Positions 23,091 to 34,776 of a DNA stretch of 52,960 nucleotides are shown in pieces. Position 1 is the first letter of the stretch. The number at the start of each line of letters is the position of its first letter. Origin of the DNA: Fragilariopsis cylindrus CCMP1102. Taxonomy: Eukaryota > Bacillariophyta > Bacillariophyceae > Bacillariales > Bacillariaceae. Position numbers and translations under genes: made by a program. The notes under the pieces are model-generated. The model did not search any database. It had not been told where the DNA came from and saw nothing but the letters and a program-made list of their open reading frames with translations. Location of the stretch: NCBI GenBank assembly GCA_900095095.1, contig FMBT01000557.1, positions 1 to 52,960 of the forward strand, read 5' to 3'.

Positions 23091-25588
23091 TGTTCTAAGA
23101 TTAAGGCATAAACTAAACGATTCTGTACAAATCGATACTGTATGGCGTGGTCAACATTTCCATGAGTACCATCGTCAGTAGCAGAAATCGATGAAATTGA
23201 GATTAAAAAGTACTGTAGAATAGAACAATTGACTTCACCAAAGAAAGAAAAAAGATATTCCAAAGCAACAATCGACGAAGCAAAAGGGGGGACGATCCTA
23301 ATTATTATTTTGTTTTGATCAAATGCATTCGTCAAATCAAACCGCAATTGCTTGGTGAGCAATCATTGCCTTCTGTAACGTTACCATACTAGCCACTCAT
23401 CTCATAGATGCAGGGACAGTCCAAGGAGAAGATTTTCAAATTTAACGCTTACATTACGGTATGTACTAAGTCGAAGCCATGTTCTTCTTTCGCATGGATT
23501 GGTTGACGTTCATTGGCTACATACAACTATTGTAATTGACATCCTAGATACTAACGTTACTGAAAAAATGATGCAAATACATATAAAAAAAAATGAAAAT
23601 GCAAGCACTTTGTAGCTCCTATGATCGGTAGAGACAGATGTTTGTATTCCTTGATTTAAAAATAAGTCGTGGATGCGTCGCCAAAACAGATAAACGAAGA
23701 CTTTTACGACTTGCGTACTTCAAAGTTGTTTGTCTAAAGCGAAGGATGTTTCGTCACGTGGAAGGTTGATATTTCATTGGCTATTACAGTAGTACAGTAC
23801 TTTTGTTGCGTGTCATACGTACCGTTTCTTGAAGCGAATTTTGTCTGCTTGAATGTCCTGAAAAACAGCTAAATTAGTTCCTATTTAATCGTACTTTTTA
23901 ATCGTGGGAAATAATTTTTAGTTCGCCGATACTCTCGCCATCAATCATCATTGAGTACTGTACTTTTGATCGCGCAAGGAGGAAATTCCGGAATCTTGAA
24001 AGATTTGAATGGGTTGAGGTGATGCTTTTTGAAGCAGGCCGGGCCGGGGCGCCAGCTCACAAAATTCAGTTCAAGCATGCATGGAGTGGCGATCTCAAAA
24101 ACAAAAGCATTCTAAATCTTTTCTCCTGTTTCGACCCACTACCGCGCAACAACGCTTTGTTTTTTTCATTTTTTCATTTCACGCATCATCGATTGATGCA
24201 AAACAACGCGCAAACTTTCAATCAAACCGCACTAATCGCACACAATAATCAAATCACTAAAGCGCATTACTATTTGTCTTTCGCTTCCTCTATTCTGTTG
24301 CTTTGCTTCTTGATTGCCTCCACATTAATTCGCGCGAGATACCTTTCTCTTTGGAAACTCGAAACTAAAACGGTAAGTTTGTGGGATGGTCGAGAAATAT
24401 GCGTTCTGCTATTTGTAGTGACAATGGCGTCGTAGCACTTGCGTCAAAAGGAGCGGTCATTTCATTCCATCTTCGCCTTCGCTTTTTGTTTTTGTTTGGT
24501 AGCGTCTATTTTGTAAAACTTTTTTGCCTGGAAAAAAGGTTTCCATCGCTGCTGTGCTGTGCTGTGCTGCCGTTCTGCGAAGCTAGAACTCTTTGAGACT
24601 TCATCAATGGCGAGAATTCTTTATATTTCGAATTCATCTGTGTATCGAAGGAAGGAGCATTTCAGTCAGTCAGTCATTATTCTATCTTCGCTCTTCTTTC
24701 CCGACGGTAACGAATTTCACGATTGAAATATTTGATGGATTCAATCTTCCTGAGGTTTTCATTTATTTGTGGATCCTCATTCTCGTCCTGTCTGATATGT
24801 GCCATGCCATGCTGTCATGCGAGAATGAAATATAAGCGAAGAGACACAGAGAGAGAGAGAGATAGACCGACGACGGCACCCACCACCGTGATCCAAAGAA
24901 GATTGACGAGAAAGAGTGGCTATTTCCCTATTTATTATCTGATCGCATCGCATCGCATCTGGACAACACGAACGATGATTTGATTCGATTCATTCCTCCA
25001 CTGTCGATCGTGGTGGCGGGTGATGAGGGTGTCTCTCTCTCTCTCTCCATATTTGGATCTGGATTTGTTCCTCATGATCAGGTCTAAGATTCAATTCATT
25101 TCGTTGTTGCGGCGCTTGCGCTTGTGTGTGTGTGTGTGTATGCTTGAGAGATAGACAGAGAGAGATAGACAAATAGAATGTAAATTGAAAAGCTCCACTA
25201 TATCTCATTTTATTTCATTTCAATTTGCGAAAGCCGAACGAACGGGTGGCGAGGCATCCTTTACTTTGTTCCATCCACTACTGTACACACACGATATCGG
25301 AAAAAAAAATATACATCCTCCTTCTTGCTTCTGCTCTGTCTGTCTTCTCAAATGGAATTTATTGATTTATCGGTATTTTGAAAAAGAAGAAGAAAAAACA
25401 CACATTCATATTCATATCTATCTTCTAACGTAACCGCATGTGAATTGCTTTTTCTTTTTCTTTTTACATCACCACCACCTCGCTCTTATTAACGCACGAA
25501 TATAGACAGACACATTACAATACAATACAATACCACGTCAAGTCAAGTCAAGTCAATTAAGTCAATCCCATTTAGTCAAATCACAATT

Positions 25589-27125
25589 ATGTCTATTGAT
25601 CCATCAGCCGGCGTTGGCAGTTTGCCACCATTAACAATCGATAATAATCCTGTACCAACAATCCTAGTAATGTGACACAAGTTATATTACCATTAGAAGA
25701 TTTTGCAGAAGATTTAGATTTACGGTTAGGTCGTGCCAATGGGAATGTCTTTCAACGTCGACCTGGTATTGAAGGTAGTCATGATGGACAAGTGATGGTC
25801 CGGTTGAAAAAAAACGGTTTATTGTCATTGATTATTCCATTGTACCCAATGAACTGGATTTACAAGCTAGTGCCATGAATCCACATATTAATGTACCATT
25901 AGGTGCCGGTATCACGAAATGTACTGGTAAGGTTGTGAATGCTGCTGCTGGTAGTAGTGAAGGTTCTGGATCACAACCATTAGTAGTACAATGTCAAAAG
26001 GTGGGTGTACCGGTTTTATTATATGACAGTGAACCCAATGAACCAGCCTCGTTATATTTACGATCGGGATTATGTTTTAAATGTCAACGTAATTTAAATG
26101 AAAAACGTCGTACACAACGAAAGAAACCGGCTGATCGTGCCGCAAATGCGGCTGCGAAAGCAGCCTCGAAACAAGTACAACTGACTGCCGAACAATCCCA
26201 GGCAGCATTCTTAGCCAGTCATGGATTAGTAGGAGCACCAGCAGCGCATCAACAGCATCAACAACAGCATCAACAGCAGCAACAATATAGTAATCAGAAT
26301 ACTACTTTACAAATTGGTGGTGTGGGTGTAAATCAAACGGCATTAATTGGTGGTGGTTCGACGGGTCGTGTCAATTCCACACCACATCATCGTGTATTGA
26401 TGGCGGTGACGAATGGCCATAAAAAAATTAAATTAGCCCATACGAATCAACCATTGGTCTTAGCTCCGGATGCGATCATTTTAAATGGTCCACCCGATAA
26501 TCATTCGTGTAAGTCGGTCCGTACGGGACATGGATTTGCAGATATTGGTGTGGATTTGCAAGTCGAGACACATCAATCGTTAACCGCCACACAAACATTA
26601 TTACATTCGGTGGGTGCCAATGAAATGATGCAACAGGGTATACCACCACCCACACCGGAAGATATTAGTCGTCAATATGATAATGCCTTTTATTCCTTAT
26701 CCAAAAGTTTGTATCTCTTGGTACAATGGAAAACATCCTGGGATGCTGCTATTGCAGCTGCGGTAGCACAAGAAGCAGCAGCATCCGCTCAAGGAATGGG
26801 ATCGCAACAAGCACAAGCGGCACATCATCATGCACAACAACAGCAACAACAACAACATTTAGCAGCTATGCAGGCAGCAGCTGCTGCGAATGCTGCAGCA
26901 TCTGCAGCAATTGGTATGCCAGGTGTTGGTGTATCACAATCACAACAACCACAATCACCGGGTAATGCTGGTTCATCATTAGCACAAGCTGTTGCCAGTG
27001 CTGCTGCAGTTGCAGCTGCTACAACGAATGGAGTCGGAGGAGGAGGATCGGTGGTTGCATCGGTAGCACCAGTGACAGTTCAAGCAGGAGCAGGACAAGA
27101 AGAAGATTCTGCTGTTGAAGTGTAA
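25589..27125 (+). CDS. Unrecognised protein with Cys-basic motif and Ala/Gln-rich tail, frame broken twice
   Basis: The ATG at 25589 opens MSIDPSAGVGSLPPLTIDNN. Two breaks, each cured by one base, interrupt it: CCAACAAT at about 25657-25664 and a run of eight A at about 25808-25815. With both restored, the frame gives exactly 512 codons. The conserved-looking core reads VILPLEDFAEDLDLRLGRANGNVFQRRPGIEGSHDGQV, VIDYSIVPNELDLQASAMNPHINVPLGAGITKCTGKV, then VPVLLYDSEPNEPASLYLRSGLCFKCQRNLNEKRRTQRKK. This last CFKCQ plus basic stretch could bind nucleic acid or zinc, though only two Cys are close together. The tail is Ala/Gln/His-rich, with a short segment (YDNAFYSLSKSLYLLVQWKTSWDAA) that may form a helix. 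A nuclear role is plausible but is inference. Confidence 0.7.
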
Positions 27126-28611
27126 ATTAAAAATAAATAAAAAAGCCGAACGGAACGGAACGGAAAATTAACGTATGAACGACAATTAATCTTGTCTTGA
27201 CGTGTGATTTTTTGTTTGTATGTATGTGTGAAAATTGATTTACAATATATACAAACGACAGCGATAAACAAAACAAAACAGTTTGTGGTTTTGCTCTATT
27301 TATCCTTTATGGGAACATTTATTAACAAAGGGTCAGGTCAATAAGTAAAGTATAAGCAATCAAATCAAATCAAATCACACACAATCATTTATAATTATAT
27401 CATTATGATACGGTACACGATTCATTCATTCTATACATAACAAATTTAAATGTGTAGTAAATTCATTCACACAAAACAAAACAAAAGTTGACGTTCGAAA
27501 AACAGTAACAAAAAACAAACAAATAAAATAATACGAAAGAAGTTTTATATAGCACACACTCACTGCATGTAGATAATAAGTAGGACCTAGTCATAACAAT
27601 TAAGAGTAAAACGAAACCTGTCAGAATAAATTCTACATTATAGTACTGCGTTAGCATACGCATGTTCAAACTGCAGTATAATTTTACACAACCATGTAAT
27701 ACTGTACCGTAACGTTCTGTTGCTTTAACAAAAGGATCTATTCTTGTTTGTCTATTTTTTACATACACCTTTTATTTTCACCAACCGCAACTATAAAACA
27801 GGTTCACCAACGATTGCACCAACAACAACAAGTTCATCAACACTAGCAAGTTCATCAACAACAGGTGAACCCTCTACTTCTGTCTCCGATTCTCCGACAG
27901 CAACTCCAACAGGAACAGGTTCGTTCACTAACGATTGCACCAACAACAGCCATATAACTTGTTATTTAAAAGCTGCCGCTTTCCTCCTCAACGGCTTAAA
28001 AAGAAAGAAAAGTCAGCAGTCGACCCGCCTATTATTCTATATAGCTAGCTACTAGCTTTCTAAAATACTTCGTAGTCCATAATATTATTTTATACAGTAG
28101 GCATCGATTTACTTATAGCGACAGTCCGTCCGTCACCGTTTCGCTCAGTAGAAAAATTCAAAAGATCTCAAATATCCACGCATCATCCCTCCTTAACTTA
28201 AGCATCACGCATACCGCGCTACAGTACGACGTCGGATTTCTTGCACTTCTTGTTTTATTTAAAAATCAAGATCGACGATCATATTTGTAACAAACGAAGC
28301 ACATAGAAATGAAGCAAGCAAGCATCAAAATAAATAAACAAATATCACAAGATCAAAGATCTTTGCTATCTTGAATCAATCAGCCTGCTAATATTACTTT
28401 TATCTGCTATGATCGTATCTTCACAATACTGGAAGGCAACACAAGAAACAACAAATCAAATCAAATCAAATCGATCGGGGGCGGCGTCGGCGGCATTTTC
28501 AATTTCAATTCATTCGATTACTGTACTGGTAATAGTCAAATCAATTGAGGTAGAGAAAGAAGAGATAGAGACTCGCACACGAAATCAAAAATCAATATTA
28601 AAATCATAAAT
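27126..28611. other. Intergenic region
   Basis: Downstream DNA of the previous gene and upstream DNA of the four-helix protein gene. It holds short AACGG and AAATC arrays (27150-27170, 27357-27376) and the Ser/Thr-coding fragment listed separately. AAATC units recur near 28456-28471. Confidence 0.5.
27799..27960 (+). pseudogene. Possible fragment of a Ser/Thr/Pro-rich secreted protein gene
   Basis: One frame reads TGSPTIAPTTTSSSTLASSS, TTGEPSTSVSDSPTATPTGTGSF and then NDCTNN. This is the linker composition found in diatom secreted proteins. GGTTCACCAACGATTGCACC at the start recurs in altered form (GGTTCGTTCACTAACGATTGCACC) about 115 bases later. It is preceded by ATAAAACAG, which could act as an acceptor, but there is no signal peptide, and the frame runs into unrelated sequence. 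It is best seen as a gene remnant or a chance repeat. Confidence 0.25.
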
Positions 28612-29043
28612 ATGCCAAGTCGCTCGGAACATCTTACTTTTGGTAGTCTCTCAATATGTGGTATATCCACATCCTGTATATTATTAGCAACAGGTATTGC
28701 CTGTTTAATAATATCACTAACACAAATTATTCGAACTGATATTGATGATAATAGTGATAATGGTAATGATAATGATAGTAATAATGAAGGCACTAATGGC
28801 GGTCGTGATGGAATAATACTAGTACCAAATTGTGGTCAGAATGGTAAACCACCATTATTAAATTGGGTATTTGGTACAGGTATTTCATTTATGATTATTA
28901 CTGTAAGTTTTGTCTTGTCTTACTTTACGTCTTATAATAAGTGCAGTATATATCTATCTATCTATATCTATATATATCTATATATCTATATATCTATATA
29001 TATTGACGCTACTACTACTACAGTATGTACGGTGTCTCTATCA

Positions 29044-29076
<33 letters not shown>

Positions 29077-29523
29077 TCTTTTAACGTATTCGATTCGTCC
29101 TCCTGCTTTCACTTATCCTCCTTCGTTTTTAATGTCTAAAATACTGCTGCTACTGGAAAGTGTGCATTTTGTAGAATAAGTTCCGGGAAAAAAGTTGGTA
29201 ATCTAGTAAAATTAATATTAGCGGTATCCAATTTATTTATATTACTCTGGGGAGTGGTTGGTATATTTAGTGTGTTCGTACATGGAGTCGATTGTCAGAC
29301 AATGAATCCTACCTTATATCGAATGGGTGTATCCGGTGTCTGTATCAGTTTTATTATATGTTGTTGTGGTGGTTTTGTTGGTTATAAGCAACAATATTCT
29401 ACTATGGATGATATACCGGTAGCAGAAGCTGTTGAAGTTGTTCACGTTGAAGAAGTTGATACCAATAATGATAATGATAATGTTAATAGTGAAAATAATG
29501 AAGATAAAGAAAATCATGTTTAA
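28612..29523 (+). CDS. Four-helix membrane protein, unknown function
   Basis: Two exons, 28612-28902 and 29161-29523. The 258-bp intron has donor GTAAGTTT and acceptor GGAAAG, in phase 0, giving 217 residues. The intron is packed with TATC and TC microsatellites, which explains the Leu/Ser/Ile-only reading frames there. Four hydrophobic segments are visible: ICGISTSCILLATGIACLIIS, WVFGTGISFMIIT with its continuation, LVKLILAVSNLFILLWGVVGI, and VSGVCISFIICCCGGFVG. The loop between helices 1 and 2 is Asn/Asp-rich, and the C-terminal tail is acidic (VEVVHVEEVDTNND...). The layout resembles tetraspan-type proteins but I see no CCG-type tetraspanin signature. The exact acceptor is less certain than the donor. 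Confidence 0.68.
28950..29076. repeat. TATC and TC microsatellites inside an intron
   Basis: ATCT/ATATATCT units at 28950-29003 and a TC run at about 29046-29076, both within the proposed intron. Confidence 0.85.
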
Positions 29524-30353
29524 AATACAAATTCAAAAACAACAACTAAATCTAAAGATAAAATAGAATGAAAAAAAGACGTCTGACTTGATGAATAAAT
29601 GAATGGACAAGATACTGATGTACAGTATGTATGTACGTATGGGATGTAATCTTTTCAGCTATTAAATTGAAAAGACTAAGAAGAATACATTACAGTATGC
29701 TATTGTCGTTTGTTTTTGACTTTTTGATATCCATTCATTAAACGTGGTTTATTATAATGGGTCATTCCCGAATACACTAGATACCTACACGAACAAAACC
29801 CTAAACGCACAGAAAAAAATCAAAGAGATAGAATAATAAGTGCTATCTTAGTTTACTTCCAAATGGAATCTTACTTTTCCCCTCTTAGATAAATATAGTA
29901 AAGTTATTAGATTTTTGTCCCCCCCCCCTTTTTGAGTTTTGAGTGACTCCCTCATCCTCCTATGCAAAACAATATTGCTTCACATATAGAAAAATTCTCT
30001 ACATCATCTGGGTCATAATTCAGAAGGATATATCTATTGATATCGCTGATGCAATACCTCAATCAGCTCAAACGCAAAAGGTTGTCATTAACACACTTGT
30101 TTATTTAGTCTATGGTTATTACAATTCGTTAACAAAAAAGATAAGGCAGAGCCTTTCTCGTAATCTTGGTCGTTTGTTGTTTTTGTACTGCAGTAACTTA
30201 GTATTCAACGGTATTTCTAACATCACTTCGTCTAATATGGTATTTGTATTAGCGGTTTTTGGTTCACACTTCTTTTCTTTGTGCTTTGACTTCAAACTGT
30301 TCACAACTGTTCAACATTTACTTCTACGGACAAAATCCAAATGAAGGAATAAA
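29524..30353. other. Intergenic region between convergent genes
   Basis: The downstream regions of the four-helix gene and the LPMO-FAS1 gene meet here. There is a C9 run at 29921-29929. The 29943-30344 frame starts at GTG and has no recognisable domain. Nothing else is supported. Confidence 0.5.
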
Positions 30354-32598
30354 TTAATAAAACTTAGGGAACATTACTCCATCGACAACGTGGGCAACTC
30401 CATTGCCTATAAAGTAGAGAAAATAGAAATGAAGTTGGAAATAGAGAGTGAAAAATGAGCGGTCGATGGATAGTGTAAGTGTAATGAATGAAACAGTAAG
30501 GGCAAAAGGAAGGTAGATAAGAAACTTACAAAATTTGATATCAGTTTGAATGATCTGAGCAGAGTTCACAAGTTGGTCATTCCCAGCACCATTCTGATAC
30601 ATTGCATCATTGTACATTTGGTGCGACTTGAATCACCATTGAACATCTGAACTTTTTCTGTACACTTGAGGTCATCGCTGCTGAGAACTTTACCAGCAAC
30701 GGCGTGAAACATAAGCTAGATAGAAAGGCAAGTGATAAAAAACAAAAGAATTAAGTATTTAGCAAGGCAAGGTTTCTTAAAAGAGTTGATTGTGATATAC
30801 CAAATGAAAGAACGCATCAACGTACAATATTGGTTTTAGCGTCATTGGACATTGATTCAAGTCCTAACTCTCCAGCACTCTCAATAGCCTCATTGTTTGG
30901 AATGAAAACCGTCCATGTTTCTTCATCAAATGAGGAATCTAGACTAGCAGCCTTCAAGGCATCACAGAAAAGACTAAAATCATTGCTGTCGCAAACGATG
31001 TCGTCTGTTATATTTACAGATAAGTAGAGAACAAAGAATGTCAATGTAAGTATACATTAACATGGATTTGAATGATTCTAGGATTAAAATTAGATGCACA
31101 TAAACTTACAGAGTGTTTCACACTTATCATTGTCATTGTCATCGCTATCACCATCTCCTAGCATGTTCTCCAGATCAACAATAGTGACAATGGCACATGT
31201 AGTCCAAACCTGCGCGGATTGTTCAGCATCCCATCTCCAGCTAACAACATAATCACCACTTAGACCTTCAGGGACCTTCAATTCGTCAACAATTTTCCAA
31301 CTAGAAAGAACGGCTTGCAAATCAGGAGAATTTTGATCCACCAGGACGGCGCCAAGGCCGTAGTATCCTGGAGGGGCGTGATCTGTGAACGATGGTCCAC
31401 GTGTGCAATCATTGAGATTCCAGCCGGTGCATGAAGGGATACCAATTTTCCTCCATGTGCTACCCTTTGGCATGACACCGTTGGTATTATCGTCATCAAT
31501 ATCCATTGCGTCAAAGGTAATATTTACGGAAATAGTGCCATCATCAGCCATTGCAATAAATAAAGATTATCATTGGCGAATTCCATCACGGTCGATTGAA
31601 AGCAGCTTTCGTCAAGTGTGTTGTTATTTAAATTCTCAACAGGACAGAGACGATATTGATGCCCTCCGCCGTGATTGGCTCCGACGTTATACGCCCCTTC
31701 AACAATTTCCCCAGCAGTCCAAACAACTGGATATGCGGCAGCTGATTTACCCTGCGCATCTTGCATCCGCATATTTACTGTCTCGGATAGGACGGTAGAT
31801 CCTAAAGTTCCAGCGGGAGGGTTCATATACTTGGGTGGCATATCTCCATTGACGTCGTTTCTTACACTGAAGAAGGTATTGTTGGGTCCCTTCATGAAAT
31901 CTCTTGCATTTTCGTATTTCCACCCACCAAGAACACCGCAAGAATCTACAACAGCTGCAGTTCCAGGAACAAACCACGGATTGCCTGAGAAAACTGATGC
32001 GGATACATTGCCTTTGTCTACCTCAGCCTGTCTATATTCCATATCCTTCACACACTCTTTGGTATCATTCTTATAATGATAGGCTGCGAGTTTTTTTTCA
32101 CCGTCGCAGTCACCATCAAAGTAGAACTTTGGGTTTGAAATCTGGTCAATACTTTTCAAAGTAGGTTCCATCAATTCTTCGCAGAACCCCCACTTTCCGA
32201 TTGGATTTTCACCCTACAAAGAGAAAAAGGAAAGTAAAATGAGAAAGTAGAATAAGGCCAGGTGATGAGTTTGCAATGGCGGAAAAGTTCATGTTACATA
32301 TTTTTGCAAGGATTATTGTTCTATTGACATAATTATAACATAAAGCCGTACTTACGGTTGCGTTGCATCCTGGCGCTGTTCCGGTTGTAAACCAATGAGC
32401 ATTGTACCCAAGGAACGCTAGGTGGGATTTAGGGGTCCCCTTAGGTTCATAATCAGCCACAAATTCAGCGCAACTATCACCGCAAGGAGTTAGAATACGC
32501 TTTGGTGGTGCTGGATCAATTAATGTAGCGTGTCCTAAAACGGATAGAACCACAGAAGAGGTGATGGTGATTCGAAGGCATGCACTACTAAGCTTCAT
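30354..32598 (-). CDS. Secreted LPMO-like (chitin-binding type 4) domain fused to a FAS1 domain, frame broken twice
   Basis: Five exons: 32598-32356, 32213-31110, 31004-30826, 30715-30530, 30406-30354. All introns are 104-143 bp, GT-AG. Two single-base losses (GG near 31545; ACAAT near 30617) must be restored; total length is then exactly 589 codons. The signal peptide ends ...SVLG, leaving His as residue 1 of the mature chain (HATLIDPAPPKR), as copper-binding lytic polysaccharide monooxygenases require. A second His candidate lies in GANHGGGHQYRLCP. GDYVVSWRWDAEQSAQVWTTCAIVTI matches the end of LPMO_10/chitin-binding type 4 domains. After an acidic linker comes FAS1: FCDALKAASLDSSF...TVFIPNNEAIES, LMFHAVAGKVLSSDDL, GAGN, and NGVAHVVDGVMFP. 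Probable roles are polysaccharide oxidation or binding plus adhesion at the cell surface or outside the cell. The substrate (chitin is one candidate) is inference. Confidence 0.85.
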
Positions 32599-32883
32599 TG
32601 TTGTATTGTTTTATTGATATCGGAAAAGGAAGAGAAATATATAAAACGAAGCCGAGATTCATATTATGTGCAGTAACTTTAGTGGATCGATGTGAAGGAA
32701 GAAAAAGAATCAAGTTTACAATGTAGTAACGCATAAAACGTACTTCAAAATTCGTATGACTTTCTTAATGATATTTGATTGTCGCGCTGTATAACGTACC
32801 ACATTGTAGCAATTATTCGCTGTTACAGTACACGCTTGGGAGCGTTCTTCAAAGTGCAATCTTCGGTCAAGCCAAAACAAATA
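32599..32883. promoter_or_regulatory. Proximal upstream region of the LPMO-FAS1 gene
   Basis: The 285 bp before the first CTTCCGAGAGCGAA motif. It likely contains the core promoter and leader, but no core element stands out. Confidence 0.35.
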
Positions 32884-32985
32884 CTTCCGAGAGCGAAAAA
32901 ACTTACATTATAGCAATTATTCGCTGTTATAGCACACGCTTGGGAGCGTTCTTCAAAGTGCAATCTTCGGTCAAGCCAAAACAAA
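32803..32985 (+). repeat. Direct duplication of about 75 bp, period about 104 bp
   Basis: TAGCAATTATTCGCTGTTAC and the following CGCTTGGGAGCGTTCTTCAAAGTGC segment occur at 32807-32880 and again at 32911-32985 with few differences. They are separated by one CTTCCGAGAGCGAA motif. Confidence 0.85.
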
Positions 32986-33680
32986 AACGTATACTACTTG
33001 TTCTGTAAAACAATCACATAACTAAATTAATCATACTTCCGAGAGCGAAAAAACTTTAGAAAAGAAAAACATGGGAGGCGACAAATCTTCCGAGTGCGAA
33101 GACGCTTAAACCTACTTCCGAGAGCGAAGAAGCTTAATTATGAAAAACATGGGAGGCGACAAATCTTCCGAAAGCGATGACGCTTAAACATACTTCCGAG
33201 AGCGAAAAAGCTTGAAAATGAAAAACATGGGAGGTTCTATTTCCGAGAGCGACAAAGCTTAAAAATGAAAAACATGGGAGGTGCTACTTCCGAGAGCGAA
33301 GAAGCTTAAAATTGAAAAACATATATGCTTCAGGATATAGAACAAGACCTTTGGAATCTCAAATGGAAAAGAATAGTACGTATGATTCTTCTTCTCTTGC
33401 GATTAAAACGCAGATAAGGAGTGAGTCGACCTGTTCTATTCGCGGACGCTGCCACGCTTTAAAGTATACAGTACTTCCGAGATTGAAGCTTAAATATGAA
33501 AAAAACATGTGTGCAAGAAGAAATAATAATTATACGCTGGTACACTGCCGCTAATGGTACTTTCCCATACTTCTTTTTTCCTATGTAACCGCTTAATTAA
33601 GCAAGGAGCCCTTTCAATCATCTCTTGCATCTTCACGCTTTTGAACGCGTTAATGCATACTTCCGAGAGCGAAAGCTTTA
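32883..33680 (+). repeat. Array of CTTCCGAGAGCGAA(G)AAGCTT motifs upstream of LPMO-FAS1
   Basis: About ten copies, near 32884, 33034, 33086, 33113, 33164, 33192, 33240, 33288, 33472 and 33658, some with one or two changes. Most are followed by AAGCTT and then ATGAAAAACATGGGAGG. Spacing is about 28-51 bp in the dense part. CTTC and GAAG at the ends can form a small stem. The same motif in reverse occurs upstream of the two duplicated genes at 41.2 and 44.8 kb. It may be a regulatory element or a minisatellite. Confidence 0.85.
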
Positions 33681-33759
33681 AAATGAAAAACACTACGTGT
33701 AAGAGAAGAAATAATGATAGTAGACTTCGACTATACGAAAATTACTCGCATAAATTTAC

Positions 33760-34776
33760 ATAAATAATTATACGACGTACTACTTCTTTTTTGTTATTCT
33801 TCAATATCTTTTGAGACTGACAGCCGATATTTGAAATCAAAAAAGGGCAATATTAAAAAAATATCAGAGCGCGCTACCAACAAAATATCTTTGATAATTG
33901 TACAAAAATATTAAATAAACACATATTATTAAAGATGACACCGGACGCACTCCTGTTTGCAAGAGCAGATGGGAGGGATAACATTTTTTAATTGATTAAA
34001 GCATGCCATGATATGATTTGTCCGAAAGAGAAGATTGGAAGGGCACCATAATTGGACATTGATCAAATTTTACATCAGAAAGAAGACAGGAGAGGATGCG
34101 TGCCCTAATTGACCGTGACAACAAGAAGGAAGATGGAAGTACTGTATGCCTTATAATTGATCGTGCCATCAAATAATAAATCATGCAATATTTTTTATAT
34201 CGCGAACTGTGTGAAAGAAGGTATCTAACTGTAATTGGAAGAAAAAAACAGACTTTCATCCTAAAACTAGAGATTTATTCCTTCCAGGTCTTACTGAAAA
34301 TGACATGCGAATGCATTATTTACATACAGTAGGCTACAGTTCTAATAGTATCGTTCTTGTATGAATGAATCCGTATTTTTGTCTTCCGTCCATCATTCTA
34401 CCAACACTCAGACCTGCCCAAAACTCAAATAAAAAACTAAATAATAATCTCCACAGTTAGTTTAAATAATGAGGTTTAGTATTATGCAAGAAATAAAATA
34501 ATGATACCGGTATAACGGTACTGTAAATAAGAAGAGGACCAACAAGAAACTAAAAGTTACAAGCACTAGCACTATACTATACTGTACTTTACTGTGATGC
34601 AATGGTCGGTCATTGCTACAGTACTGTACTGTAATTTGCTGGTGTGCACTGCACTGTGCTGTACTTTACTGTACTGTAGTAATAGTACTATGAGCGAATG
34701 AAGAAAAGAGGCATATCATAAATCAAATATCATATCAAATAAATAATAAATAATATAATAACTGCGAGGCATAATA
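33760..34776. other. Intergenic region left of the transposon
   Basis: AT-rich DNA. Three imperfect units of about 55 bp (AGAAG...GTGCC..TAATTGA..GTG) lie at about 34025-34175. A dense cluster of ACTGTAC/TACAGTA words lies at 34570-34690, followed by the left part of the tandem repeat into which the transposon inserted. Confidence 0.55.

Larger units (their letters stand above)
21521..25588. other. Long intergenic region (4 kb) between divergent genes
   Basis: No convincing gene. Contents: a near-perfect palindrome (22159-22177) and an AGAGGTCT/AGACCTCT pair just after it, (CA)n at 22865-22885, (ATATT)n at 23065-23090, TAACGTTA palindromes at about 21797, 23376 and 23552, GA/CT runs near 24850 and 25030, and an AAGTC array just before the next start codon. 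The frames at 22523-22717, 23084-23362, 24019-24435 and 24723-24983 have no recognised domain. The last few hundred bases are probably the promoter and leader of the gene at 25589. Confidence 0.5.

Noticed and set aside
23084..23362. 92-residue minus-strand frame in the 4-kb intergenic region
   Set aside because: No recognisable motif, no good splice partners; possible but not supportable.
24019..24435. 138-residue plus-strand frame upstream of the 25.6-kb gene
   Set aside because: No domain and a composition that follows the surrounding AT-rich DNA.
29943..30344. 133-residue plus-strand frame between convergent genes
   Set aside because: Starts at GTG, lacks any recognisable domain and lies in a likely 3' region.
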